Shown piece by piece: positions 48,754 through 60,302 of a stretch of DNA of 64,000 bases. The position numbers and the translations under genes were made by a program. Location of the stretch: assembly GCA_022453515.1 (NCBI GenBank), contig JAJNNY010000032.1, positions 1 to 64,000 of the forward strand. Reading direction: 5' to 3'. The stretch's first letter is position 1, and the number at the start of each line of letters is the position of its first letter. The DNA is from Astrocystis sublimbata. Its lineage: Eukaryota > Ascomycota > Sordariomycetes > Xylariales > Xylariaceae. Under the pieces are notes generated by a model, which was given only the letters and a program-made list of their open reading frames with translations, searched no databases and had not been told where the DNA came from.

Positions 48754-49653
48754 GTGCGACGATGTTGTTGTGATGAATAGTCCATAATGCCCACCTACCT
48801 AGTACCTAAGGTACTCAGGCATGAGCTTGGGACAGGTTTGGAAGTTTGGGTCCTGGTTTGCAGGTAACATCATGTGTCATGTACATCATTATGGTAATAT
48901 TTAATCATCTCCAAGGATCAATTGATTAAGGATCAAGTCAAACGTGGCAGTCTACATAGTACTTAAGCAGTTACGCGATGCTATCATGACGGTGATAATC
49001 CATTGACGCCAACACTACTGCTGGCTATTTCGAGCAGCTGAATCAGACAAAGCGGCTAGGGCGGCTAGATAGATCCTTAACTCCGGATCAGAGCATCTAG
49101 ACCACTGGGCAGGATTGAGACTAACCCAAACCGTGGATATGTATACAATCGTTGATTATCATGGCCGCCATTATCAATCAATCGGAATCCTATTGTTCCT
49201 ATTGCTTCTATGTACAGTTCTACCCCCATGTTATGTTAATGGTCATGTTGGCAAGTACTGCCAAACTAATTCCTCCTTGTCGCAAAATAAGTGGACCAGA
49301 AGAGACTTAGGCACGCGCCGGACCCCTTCGTCATCAGTGCAAAAATATTCAGTAAAGCCATAGAGTCTATCGCTATAGCGAGTGAGCTCATGTACTGACG
49401 CTAGCAAGGGGGGTATTTTATGCTGGGTTAGGTATAGCGCTCCTTTGAGGTACTAGGTAGCCCCACATGACTTGTTACCTGTATCTGAACTATAATTCCG
49501 TCTGGTTGCCCTCTCGTCTGCTTCATTCAGCTCGACAGCTTCAGATCCAACATATAACACTCCCGTCGTGCCTTGAATCGTGCCATTTAGTCCTAAGAGA
49601 CTACTACAGCCGCACACTTCAGATACACAGGACGTGACGAAACTCCAATCACA
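48754..49653. other. Intergenic region
   Basis: 900 bases between two plus-strand genes. It holds the 3' end of the secreted-protein gene and the promoter of the MAPEG gene. The frame at 49115-49363 has a hydrophobic run but no other support. Confidence 0.55.
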
Positions 49654-50351
49654 ATGTCTGCGAACTACTCGTTCTACTCGGTGCGTTGATGACGCCGGTC
49701 CTGATCCTGAGACTACGTGGCCAATGCTTACCTGGTTGAATAGATTCCCGTAGCATGGTTCCTTGCTGGCCTGCCGGTACGTGATATACCCTCCCGTGAT
49801 GATTCGACGATCTTCCCGGTCCAAGATCTGGCCGACCTGACATGTACTGACATATCCAAGGGGATGTACGCCAAGGCACTTGGTGGCACAAACTACGATG
49901 TAGCTAATCCTCGCAAATTCGCCGAGTACGTCGAGAAGGACGACAAGTTGGATAAGCAGGTAAATACAGCCTCTTGAACACACATCCTCACTCACCTCAT
50001 GGTTCGGATTTGGCACGTACCAATTCCTCTAATGCCTCGACCTGGTTGCAAATGGACTAATAGCTCTCACAGACCAAGAACAAGATCTCTCGTTCGGAGG
50101 CTGCGGTGGCCAACGCATTCGAAACCCTTCCGTTATTCGTGGGGGCGGTCATCGCCGCCAACTACGCGAGTGTGCCGGTCGAGACGATCAACACCCTCGT
50201 TGGGTCGTATCTCGGTAGTCGCGTAGCCTACAACGTCACCTACATCTGGCTCCAAGAGAACCGCAAGCTCGCACCCTTGCGAAGCGTCTTCTGGATGGTC
50301 GGCATTTTCTCCTGGGTAACTTTGTTCATCAAAGCCGGTAATCGTCTCTGA
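49654..50351 (+). CDS. MAPEG family membrane protein, 145 aa
   Basis: Four exons: 49654-49680 (27 nt), 49744-49776 (33 nt), 49861-49959 (99 nt) and 50073-50351, every junction in phase 0. MAPEG proteins are small four-helix membrane enzymes of eicosanoid and glutathione metabolism, usually glutathione transferases or peroxidases in the ER. The spliced N-terminus reads MSANYSFYSIPVAWFLAGLP then GMYAKALGG..NPRKF. The core has RSEAAVANAFETLPLFVGAV and NTLVGSYLGSRVAYNVTYI, matching the family pattern R-x-E-A...N-x-x-E and the later R-x-x-Y-N. The intron before exon 3 has a branch-point match (TGTACTGACAT). Leaving it unspliced would insert a charged stretch after LP that the family lacks. Exact substrate unknown. 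Confidence 0.82.
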
Positions 50352-51335
50352 GCTTCCACAAGGGTTGTGGACAGCCAGGTATCTCTGAATCGGGAGTGTT
50401 ACATATTACATCGGAGGCCACGACGGAAACGGCGTTGAAGCCTGTCAGCTCGGAACGCGAGGTGCATTTGCGGAAATTGGACAGTATTTTATTTACCTCG
50501 TTTTATTCGTGACCATTGTGCTCCGCATCTCTTCAGTTCGCTTGTAACGGACTGCTATCGCCTTGATACTGTGCGTTTTGCAATGAGACAACAACCCCCA
50601 AGATAACTCTCACAGTGCACCGAGATCCCAGGTCCATTGTATCGTCTGTATGAGCGATCATCATGGGCCACATAGTCACCTTTCAGTCCAAAGTTGTCTA
50701 GAAATATCTTGCTTCAACTAGATCTGAGTAAGCTCCAAGGACACCGAGACGAAGAGAATGCCCGATCTTCACGGTGTTATCGGACGATACATTACGAGGC
50801 AATGCTGATCAGCAAAACACCTAGGTTGGGTTCTGCGGCAGGCAATACGCGACTCGCCCACTTCTCCAAGGAGGCTACGCAGTGCTGCAATGATCTCATA
50901 TGTCGCTTGCCGGCTCATGAACACCGAGCAGGTGCTTTCTGTCGCGTCAAAGGTTGCTCCTGCCAACCTGTAGGCAGATTTGATGGGCAAGAGGCATCCG
51001 TTCTGGAGCCTGCAGGCAGGTCCTTTTCGCTTGGGCATGGCATGTCGTTGGTCGCCCCCCCTCGGGTTACCTCATCCCACAAGATTCCACCTTTGTGCTC
51101 TGTGATTCACGACTCAGACTCACTCAATCATTCTGCAATCGAAAATCCTGGAATCCATTCATGCTTCATTGAAGCTGTCAATTCCATTGGGCCATAACCA
51201 ACGAATCCGTCGGTTAGTATTACGGGGGTTGTGCCAACTAGAAGAATCTACTCGCTTTGATTACGTTGCCCTCGGGTTCAGTTGTCTCGAAACGCGCAGG
51301 CAGAATAAACACGCATTGAGCCCATATCACACAAG
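50352..51335. other. Intergenic region
   Basis: 984 bases. A 167-codon plus-strand frame (50694-51197) is open, but it has no domain, no signal peptide and a competing frame on the other strand. It is not called as a gene. Confidence 0.45.
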
Positions 51336-51995
51336 ATGAAACCATATATCACATTTCCATTGGGCATCCTGCTTGCCACCTCCCTATCCCAGACTGGTGT
51401 TTTTGCTGCCCCAAAACAAGACTTCATGCTTAGCTCGGAAGGTGACACAGTGGACGACAGGTTCAGGGATCCTGTGTCCTCGAGCTCTTTCAGCGCAGTC
51501 CTTGTTGCTCAAGCGATGGTCGCACAGGGCTCAATGGTCTCCGTCACTGTAACCACCATTGAGACATCCATCATCAACCCTCTTAGCGTCTTTAACGCCC
51601 CTACCGGTAGTCTCAATACCACGACAAACCCCAACACCACAACCGTCGATAAACATGGGGCAGTGATTGGCACCTACGATGCCGAGTCTGGCACGGGCGA
51701 GGACAGGCCTCTTGACAAGACGCTCCTGTCCCACCCCACTATAACTCCCATCCGATCAACTCCATCACTGCACCAAGCAGCGACAACGCATAGAGCTCTC
51801 AGGACATCGACAACCACCATGTACCTGGGTGCATCGTCACCACCTACCTCAACTTTCGACGGCACCGGCTGCGACGATGTGTTCTGCAATACGGACGGCA
51901 ACAAGGTCTGCATGCACTGGGGTGGTATGACGTCGTGGGATATCTCGCTCGGCCCAAGGCCTGGCGAGCAGCCCACTGTCATTGGAACATGTTAG
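51336..51995 (+). CDS. Secreted protein of unknown function, 219 aa
   Basis: Single-exon frame. The start MKPYITFPLGILLATSLSQT followed by GVFAAPKQ is a good signal peptide with likely cleavage after VFA. The mature region is Ser/Thr-rich with Asn-Thr-Thr N-glycosylation sites near residues 95-105. It ends in a compact Cys-containing block (GCDDVFCNTDGNKVC..HW, then a final C-terminal Cys). I recognise no domain. The last codons include a possible GTTAGT donor, so a further exon cannot be excluded, but a stop immediately follows the final Cys. It sits between a MAPEG gene and a GH131 gene that runs towards it. Could be a cell-wall or effector-type protein; function is not inferable. Confidence 0.6.
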   Translation: MKPYITFPLGILLATSLSQTGVFAAPKQDFMLSSEGDTVDDRFRDPVSSSSFSAVLVAQAMVAQGSMVSVTVTTIETSIINPLSVFNAPTGSLNTTTNPNTTTVDKHGAVIGTYDAESGTGEDRPLDKTLLSHPTITPIRSTPSLHQAATTHRALRTSTTTMYLGASSPPTSTFDGTGCDDVFCNTDGNKVCMHWGGMTSWDISLGPRPGEQPTVIGTC

Positions 51996-52443
51996 TTCTT
52001 GATGTGTCTCTATCTCAAAGCATTTGGAATGACGATAGGCACGGAGACCCTTAGACATCTCAGCATCATAGATCGAAAGGGAAATGTCATCTGCGGAGGA
52101 ACAGTTCGGCCGACAACCCAGAGACAACGGGGTGTTGAGCCGATGATTGACTTTTTTGGGGGCCAAACACGTGGGTTACAACTAATTCGTATCATATCGG
52201 TGAAGCTAGATTATCCAATGTATGTATTAGATACGCCGAACACCCCGTCATAGACCGTGGGAACAATATGATTGGTTTTAAATTACACCGCGAGTTCACA
52301 GAACAGTGAAGTAATTACATGATCACGCAGTCAAGTTTTTGCGCATGGGGCACGATAAGCTGTGGCAAGGGATGTAGATTTTGGTTTGTAATCATATATC
52401 GGGCTTCGGAGTGATTTACTACAGACATTTCGGCCGGCGGACT
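51996..52443. other. Intergenic region between convergent genes
   Basis: About 450 bases between the secreted orphan (plus) and GH131 (minus). No gene seen; 3' ends expected. Confidence 0.55.
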
Positions 52444-53721
52444 CTAGGCAGCTGGAAATACACCGTTAGTCTAAATGCGGATCGTCTTATTTGTTACAGT
52501 CCAGAAGCCGAATACAATTGGAATAACGGGTCACATGCTCACTTACTGGGACCACCGATGGTTGTAGTTATGGTTCCGGACTCGACGTAGACGCCCGAGA
52601 AGTAAATGTCCTCGGTGCTGTCGGAGTATCCGGAACGCGGCAGTTCGAGAACTCCGAGGTGCCAGTCGGCGCCATTTGAAGAAGTCGATGCCGAGACGGG
52701 CGCTACCGTTTGTTTCAAGGCATCGCCGCCCTCTGAATGCCAGAAGCCGACTGTGTTCTTGCCAAAGTCCTGATTACAACGCGCTTTAGCAGGTTTGATC
52801 TTGACGATGACTCGAATCATAGGCACAAAAGGGCATGTGACTCTGTCCAATAGTGCCAAGAGATCGCGGGCGATCGGCAACTTACGATCTCGTAGGCAAT
52901 GTTGTGCCATACGTTGGGTTTCCACTCCGTCTTCCACTTCGAGTTCTGGGACACCATGAACTGCAGGTTCGGATTCGATGTGCCCTGCTCGCCCGAGATC
53001 CAGCCCGACTTCATCTCGACAAAGTGCGACTCGAAGAAGTTGATCTGGTGCTCGCGGTTCACGCTCGGCACGTTGGTGTCCTTGCGCATCATGGAGAAGT
53101 GGTAGTACACTTTGCCGCTGTTGATGCCAGCGTTAGTTTGGGGGATTAGTCTACGAGAGAGCAAGTGGTTAGTTAGATTGGACGGTTGTAATGTTGGAGT
53201 GATTCGGTAGATTCGTAGAGAAGTGCAGAGGGAGGACGAGGAAATGGCCTGGCCTGTGGCCTGTACGTACTCTGTTCGTCGCATGTTCTGTCCATTCCAG
53301 AAGGCAGTGCCGTCGAGCGTGAACTTCGCTCCTTGCTTCGACACGCTATCCGCAGGGTTCTTGAAGTCGGGCGAGAGGTTGATGTACTAGATCTCTTGGA
53401 GTCAGTCATCGCCATCTTGTGCGAATCACGGAGCAGGTGGGTGTGAAGTAGTTTTTTGACAGTGTCGAGAGATATGGTCTTCCACCCGAAAGACCCTTGA
53501 ATCTTCGACTTTCCCCCCCAAAGGGGGCATGTTTTTCGTGTGCCACTCACCTTCTCAACGCTGGCGGACCCGTGGATGTAGTACTGATAGGGTCCGACCT
53601 GATTCGACCAGGACCATTTGTTCAAATCCGCAGACGATGTGAAGTCGTTGAACCTCCCGTCCCATACAACAGCCGCGTGAGCGGCGTGCGCCAACACAAC
53701 GGAAAGTAGCGATGCCTTCAT
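52444..53721 (-). CDS. Secreted GH131 beta-glucanase, 260 aa
   Basis: Minus strand, exons 53721-53551, 53386-53271, 53150-52886, 52769-52547 and an 8-nt terminal exon 52451-52444. Signal peptide MKASLLSVVLAHAAHA. The mature protein starts with the GH131 hallmark AVVWDGRFNDFTSSADLNKW and continues with SNQVGPYQYYIHG, WNGQNMRRTELIPQT, NREHQINFFESHFVEMKSGW, NVWHNIAYEIDF and NGADWHLGVLELPR. GH131 enzymes cleave beta-1,3-, beta-1,6- and beta-1,4-glucans, acting on plant or fungal cell walls outside the cell. No carbohydrate-binding module follows. The last intron (GTAAGT donor at 52546, branch point GACTAAC, acceptor TTTCCAG) puts TA then stop after GGP. If it is retained, the frame ends GGPSK at 52539 instead; both forms are 260 aa. 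Confidence 0.9.
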
Positions 53722-54541
53722 CTTGTATTGTCGACTTACGTGCGAGGGGATAAAATCGAAATCGTCGAGATGGACAGACGAGTCAGAAATTCAGGCCAGA
53801 CGAGAAAGTCAAGAAGATCTGAGGTTTTAACTAATGAGCTTGGGGAGATAATATACACAGACCAAGAGATGCAAACATCCGGCTATCCTATCTTGTGCTA
53901 GATAGCTGCGGACTTTATTGTACCTACTTATTGTTGATTGCGCAGTCAATCTAGCCAAGGTCCAGAACCAATATCAGCCAGGCTGTTCGGACCGCGATTG
54001 CAAGGAAGATGACATTTGGCATCTTTTTCGCGTGTTAGGAGCTGAGCAGAACTGCGGAAACGGTCCTCCGCGTGCGCAGCCATTCATAGTCTTCTTGCAC
54101 TACGGTCCACGGTGGCCCTTGAATTTAGCCTAGAGGAGGACTCGACCTCAAGAAAATGGGGAAAGCTGTGCACGGGATCATAGTAGACTTTGATATCAAC
54201 CTTAAGCTTTGAATAGCTTTAGTACTAGCAGACTCGCCTTCGTCAAATAGCGAGAGTGTCTTATGACTCGACTTGCGAAGGGCTGCTGTAACGGATGACC
54301 TTGACAAGCGGAGTGATCATTATAGAACGGAAGGATTTCGTTCCCGTGCATCGCGATTCCATCCTGTTAAAGAGTCTACAATTGTTCAGAATTTACCCAG
54401 AGGCTTATGGTTTCCAACTAATCTCCTGCGGACATAGCGAACAATGATTCAAGGGGATGTGACATAGTATTCAGATTGACAATGATAGATGAGACAGCAA
54501 TACGCTCCTTGAAAATTACTCCAATACATGTTCCACCAATA
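53722..54541. other. Intergenic region (GH131 promoter side, transporter 3' side)
   Basis: 820 bases. It holds the promoter of the minus-strand GH131 gene on the left and the 3' end of the minus-strand sugar transporter on the right. No supported gene. Confidence 0.55.
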
Positions 54542-56666
54542 TCAGTACTCCAATCCTGCACCAAAGCTACTGTTTCTGGCTAGGGTTGCTTGCTCTTGGC
54601 TCGCACGCGGCGCATCCATGCTGCGTTTTCCGTTAGGCGATTGCGCACCTGAGTTAGCCTCGCCTTCTTCTGCAGCAAATACAGAGACGGCCTCTGGGGG
54701 CAGAGACGTATCGTCCTTGATTCTGTGGACGAGGTACGCTGCGAATAGCACAAACACACCTCCACTCGCTAGAACGATTGAATAGCTGTGATCTCCAGGG
54801 ACGCCCCTCGGCTTCTGGAAGAACCGGAATATGATACTGGAGCCAAGGGTCGCGATCATCTGCGGCGATGCGATAGCCATATTGTGTATTCCTAGAATGA
54901 CGCCTGCCTGGTCAGGCTCCTGTTCATGTTCATGTATCTGGCCATCACTAGACATTAAGGGTTCGGACGTAGTTGGCTGACCACTTTCGTGATTTCTTGC
55001 AATGCGCCTTAACTGTTGTTTCTTCGCCCGGTGCATAACGTCGCGTCGACTAATTTCAGCACTGATGATCGCCCATGGGGCCCAAAGTGTCAAGGCCCAA
55101 GTAATACCTATGAGGCCAATCAATATTGTTGCAGCTTCGATACTTCGGGCAAACAGCGTCGAGATCATTGCTACTGCAAAAAGAATGTGCGAGAACATCC
55201 ACGCACGTCGAAGCGTGAACCCAGGAATAACCAAACGCTTTAAAAACTTCCTAATGCTGGATGCATCGTTTTCATCAGTATCATGTCCTCGGCTCAAAGA
55301 TTTACCCGCAGCAGCTTGGTTGTCGTATGTCGGGTCAATGAAGAACGGAAGCACTACGTTAGTTACGAGGCTAGTGATGGCGAATATCAGGAGAGCGTGT
55401 GTGCCCTGGCGCGTGGCATCTTCGTATAGTTTGTCCAATTCTTTGGGGGTCATGTTGGGATTCTCTTCGAGATACGGTTGGACATATATGTCGCCAATAT
55501 ACGATGATGTATAGAAGAGCATTGGGAAGAAGCCTACCCATGCGAAAAACTGCACGATGCACACTTGACGGATTTGTGGTGGCAATCGCTTGATCGCGGC
55601 GAAGATCTTCACAAAAAAAGAGACCAGGCCAAGTCGATCCTCCGCCGGGCGTCCATGGAGCTGGGGATTGCGCTCTGGAATCACCGTCGTGCTGAACAAG
55701 ACGGTGGAGCATAGGGCAATGCTGGCGATGGCACAAAGGTCCTTGAATTGAGTAGCTCCGAAGAACCAGAGGTATTTCGGTAAGTTTCTGCCGCCAGCGA
55801 TGTAACCAATGATGTTCCCGAGACCAACGACTCTACTCGCCATCGAGTTTGCAGATTCTACTTGAACATCAGTTTGTGCAGGTTGTACAACGAACTTAAT
55901 ACTGACCCTGCTGGTGCGAGGGGGTGCAATCTACAATGAAAGCTCGAATCGAGGCTTGGACTATGATTGTGTCAGACTTTTACAATGTCGAAACTGATAG
56001 CCACATCGGAAAAGAAGGCCATGACAAACCTGTATTTACTGCGACATCAAGCACATATATCCAAATCACGGCAACAATGATGATGACCGTCTTTACGCCT
56101 TCGGATTGAGGATCCGCGCCGAAGAGGCCAAGAAAACCACCAATGATCTCTTTGATCCAGGCGAGAAACATGTAGGCGAGCGAGGTTGCGACAGCGCCGC
56201 CCAGCACAAAGGGCTTGCGCCTACCCCACGATATGCGACAATTGTCACTCAACATGCCGACGTAGGGTTGGACAAGCGTGCCTGTGATGGGACCAGCGAT
56301 CCACACGAGTGCCATGAGTGACTTGCTCAGCCCGAGGGACAAGAGATAAGGGGTGCCGTTGGACAGTTCGACGGCCCAGGCAACTTGAAGGCCACCCAGA
56401 CATATTGTCAGTGCGATGAGATACCACACACTCTTAGTCTCTTGACGTCGGTCCTCGTCTTGGTCATCGGTGGTTGACCCGATGAAAGGAATTTGTTCAT
56501 CAGCGTGGGGTGACAGGAGAGGAGATTGCTCATCCTCTCTTTCTCTGCCCACGTCGGCACTAATGCGCGGGACGGGTTCGTCGTCGTGCTCCTCACGAGT
56601 CGATCGGTTCGTCTTGCGACTGAGCGAAGACGCGCCATTCTCGGAGCTCGACAATGACGAGCTCAT
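54542..56666 (-). CDS. SUT-type sugar/H+ symporter (GPH/MFS), 668 aa
   Basis: Three minus-strand exons: 56666-56030, 55960-55907 (54 nt) and 55857-54542, both junctions in phase 1. The protein belongs to the glycoside-pentoside-hexuronide/sucrose transporter group, 12-helix proton symporters such as plant SUTs and fission yeast Sut1, which import sucrose or maltose. Diagnostic blocks are LGGLQVAWAVELSNGTPYLL, WIAGPITGTLVQPYVGMLSD, the loop motif ISWGRRKPFVLGGA, VDCTPSHQQESANSMASRV (formed by the 54-nt exon), FFAWVGFFPMLFYTSSYIG and ALTLWAPWAIISAEI. The N-terminal ~75 residues are a soluble acidic/Ser-rich tail, and a ~60-residue cytosolic insert precedes the last two helices. Substrate is likely a disaccharide, by family. 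The plasma or vacuolar membrane is possible. Confidence 0.92.
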
Positions 56667-58004
56667 GGAAAGGGTGGGGGGCGCGAACGACTAATATCGG
56701 CCGCGTCTCTCTTTCCCAGGTCGACTGTAGCCGCTGAGGAAATGGTTCACGGGTGGACCTGGAAGCGAGGATCCAGCAAGGGGGAAACAGACAGCTGTTA
56801 AGCTGTTACGGGCCTCCACCTCAGGATGCTATGATATATGTTTGGTGATGTGGCCGTTGTGGTAAAGGCGGCGGCCAAACATGACACGGAGCGGCTATTT
56901 GTACGCGAGAAAGCCAAAAGAACAAGATGGTGGGATTGGGTCTGAGCGCAATGCATATGGAAGTTGAGGTGCTTTCGTTGACGATACCTTAGGTTCGTCC
57001 GTCTATGTACCTAAGGTGTGCTGGGCTAACCGAGACCATCGATGGCGTGACGACGTCACCCCTCCGTTCTCCGAAGTGTCAGATGAAAAGGTGCCTGCGT
57101 GACACAAGGTACTACTGCCTGCTTTGGTAAGGCGCGCTATGGTACCTGGCTCAATGTTTCTGATACCTGAGCAATTAGATAACACCAGACCACTTACATC
57201 TTGGGAAACATATTGAAGGCAAGAAGATAGAAGCCATTTCGAACTTCAGTCTCTGTCTTCTAAGTTTTGAGCAACAATCTTCTTGGTAAATAAGGTAATG
57301 TATGATAGTATCTTGATGGGAACACGTTATGCATACGGAAGCCATAAGCCTTGAGGGTGCACTGAAGAAAGGTCATTTTGTGAGACTGACATCGAGCTGT
57401 ATCCATCAGGTACCTGCAGTGGTCAGGAAGATCATTGAAGTCAGCGGGTCAGGGTCAGGTCAGGGTCCTGTTCCCCATTGATTGTGTCAGTGGGGGCTGG
57501 GGCTAGGGCTGGGGCTGTAAGCCGCCCGGGCTAGTAGCCTGTAGGTACTGTAGGTTGCAGCCTGCAGGTGGCTGTTCCAGGCTGGCGGCGTGTGGGTGGG
57601 TGCTGCAGCCTGCCCGTCGCCCGTCTGCTCAGCTCAGCTCCCCCCATCAGCATGGCCCAACAGCGTCTGCGCGACAGGCTGGAGATCACAACTGCCAAGA
57701 ACTGCGAAGATGAAGAGTTGTCGGTGCCGTTCTCCGAACCAAATCGAAGTGCGTGCTACGTGCTAAGGTTAGATCTAGCATCTGGTCTAGACTATCTCAA
57801 CCCAACACTAGACCATCTCCAATTTCAAGTCCAATTCCTCCCATTCCCACCTGATCAGCGACATCTCCGAGTCCCAGCCAATGACCCCCTCCGACGCCCA
57901 CGTTTGATGCCGTGGCCAGCCGTTGAGGCCGTGTCATAGAGAGCAGAAGACGAGAATATTGCGCTGGTCGCTCGCCCCGACGATCGCGAGCCGGCGTCGC
58001 AAAA
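56667..58004. other. Divergent intergenic region, sugar transporter / Na+/H+ exchanger
   Basis: 1.34 kb shared promoter region. It contains GGGTCAGGGTCAGG-type and GGGGCT tandem repeats (57446-57517). A 123-codon frame at 57568-57939 overlaps the presumed exchanger leader and ends before its ATG; it could be an upstream ORF but is not called as a gene. Confidence 0.5.
57446..57517. repeat. Short G-rich tandem repeats
   Basis: GGGTCA units (57446-57467), then GGGGCT/GGGCTA units (57493-57517), in the promoter region of the Na+/H+ exchanger gene. Confidence 0.7.
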
Positions 58005-60302
58005 ATGCTGTCGCAAATCGCCAGCTTTGGCTTCGAGCTTGCCCGTACGTCTCTGCTGATGCGCCGCCTTTCCACATCTTGAAATGCGCGCCGCGACCGA
58101 CCAACCGACCAGCTGGCTGACTGACATGTGTCTTTTCCAGGGCGTGCCGACGAAGAGCAGGATCCCGGCGGTACGAACCACCACCCCCTTCGCGTCCACA
58201 GGCCCTCTTTAAATCAAATCAAGTCTAATCATCGCTGCAGAGAAGGATTCGGGCGAGAAGGAGATCACTTCATCATGGGCGCTCTTCATCTCCATCGTTC
58301 TCCTCATCATTGCCTTCTTCACCAGCTATATACTGCAACAGAAGAAGGTCCAGGCCGTCCATGAGACCGTCATCTCCATCTTCGCTGGTTGGTTACCCCT
58401 CTCCTCCCTCAGCAGAGAGCTCTCTGTTAACCGAGCCGCGTGTACTAGGAATGACCGTCGGCCTCATCCTCCGACTCAGCTCCGAATCTGGCATCCCGAC
58501 CCTCATCAGCTTCGACTACCAAATCTTCTTCAACCTCCTTCTTCCGCCCATCATCCTCAACTCGGGATACGAACTGCACCAAGCCAATTTCTTTCGAAAC
58601 ATCGGCACCATTCTGATCTTTGCATTCGCCGGCACCTTCTTGTCTGCCGTTGTTATCGGGCTTCTGCTATGGCTGTACACACGGATACCCCAAGGGTTCG
58701 ATATGACCTTCAACGATGCCATCTCGGTTGGCGCCACTCTGTCCGCCACCGACCCCGTGACCATTCTGGCCATATTCAACACCTACAAGGTGGATCCGAA
58801 GCTGTATACCATCATTTTTGGAGAATCTATTCTCAACGACGCCATCGCCATTGTTATCTTCGAGACCGCACATGCGTACAGGGGTGATGACGCCGGGGCT
58901 TATGGTTTCTTGAGCTTCATCAAGGGCATAGGCACCTTTCTGCTGAGTTTCTTCGGCAGTCTTGCTATTGGCGTGGTGGTCGGCGTAGGCACGGCCCTCG
59001 TCCTCAAATTCACTTACGTAAGAAGATATCCACATATCGAGACATGTTTGATTGTGTTGATCACGTATGCGAGCTACTTCTTTTCGCAAGCCGTGAGAAT
59101 GTCAGGTAAGTCAACCCAGCAACTCATTTTGTGAGGAGTATGACTGATTATCTTTACTAGGCATTGTTACCTTGCTTTTCACTGGTATCACCCTGAAGCA
59201 CTATGCCTACTTTAACATGTCTCGACGAAGCCAACTCAGTACCAAGTATTTCTTCCAGATCATGGCGCAGTTATCAGAAAACTTCATTTTCATCTATCTT
59301 GGACTGTCGCTCTTCACAGATAACGAGTTACAATTTCAACCATTACTTATCATCGTGACGGTTATCTCGGTCTGCGCCGCGCGATGGGTCGCGGTCTTCC
59401 CCCTATCGCAGGCTATCAACTGGTACCATCACTACCGTGCCCGTCGCCAAGGACGAGAGGTCAACGATGAGCTACCGTACAGCTACCAAGCCATGCTGTT
59501 CTGGGCTGGTCTCCGTGGTGCAGTCGGTGTTGCGTTGGCAGCACTACTGCAAGGTGATAATTCCTATGCATTGAAGGCTACAGTTCTGGTTGTGGTGGTG
59601 CTCACAGTGATTATCTTTGGTGGAACTACAGCTCGCATGCTAGAGATTCTGGGCATCCGGACTGGAGTGGTTGAAGAGGCGGATAGCGACGACGAGTTCG
59701 ATATCGAAGCCACTCCCGGGGGGTCTTATTATAAAAGATCCGGCACTGGTATTGGTTTCAACCCACGGCAAAGAAACGGTTCTGTGAGAATGGAGAGAAT
59801 GGACTCGTCCAGTGGTGGACACGAAGGAAGACCTGAACGAGGTAGTTATGTATCAGGCCATCGTTCACCCATGCCAAAATCTCGCACCACGAGTCTGAGC
59901 CGAAAGAATTCGCGACCGATGATAGGCGATGATCTGGAGAGACCAGAGCTTTATGGACAATCGGCGAGCCTGACAAACTCGGATATCGACAGCGATCTGG
60001 ATACATCGGATCTTCCCCCACCAGCACGCAAGTCGCAGCAGAAGAAGAAGAAGTCGAGCATCGATCTGACGCCAAGTGGCACGCCCCAAGAAGAAGGCGT
60101 GTTTTCGTACCCAACATCGGGACACAAGCCTCTCTCCACCAGATCAGCCATCAGACAATTGTTCACCACCCAAGATCCCCAGGCGCTGTTCCGGCAGCTT
60201 GACGAGGATTACATCAAACCAACGCTTCTGCTGGACGGCAGTAACGCGGGAGGACCTAGCGGCAGTGGCGGTAGGGGTCACGGCGAGGGTGGTTCAGGGT
60301 AA
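58005..60302 (+). CDS. NHX1: NHX-type Na+(K+)/H+ exchanger, 671 aa
   Basis: Five exons: 58005-58044 (40 nt), 58141-58170 (30 nt), 58241-58387, 58449-59105 and 59161-60302, all phase 1. The protein is a CPA1 exchanger of the endosomal/vacuolar NHX group, which swaps cytosolic Na+ or K+ for luminal protons. Key blocks: FFNLLLPPIILNSGYELHQ (amiloride-site-like LLPP), AISVGATLSATDPVTILAIF, the ion-binding Asn-Asp in FGESILNDAIAIVIFE, MAQLSENFIFIYLGL and MLFWAGLRGAVGVALAA. The C-terminal ~220 residues are a soluble regulatory tail rich in Ser, with a Lys-rich run. The start at 58005 gives MLSQIASFGFELARRADEEQ, a short hydrophobic N-terminus as in fungal homologues. The intron after IFAG uses a non-consensus GTTGGT donor but is required to restore the helix. 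Confidence 0.93.

Noticed and set aside
50694..51197. 167-codon open frame on the plus strand
   Set aside because: No domain, signal peptide or splice extension; an opposing frame of 89 codons covers it, and length alone is not convincing in DNA of this composition.
57568..57939. 123-codon frame upstream of the Na+/H+ exchanger
   Set aside because: Lies in the presumed 5' leader, has no domain and does not join the exchanger frame by a plausible splice.
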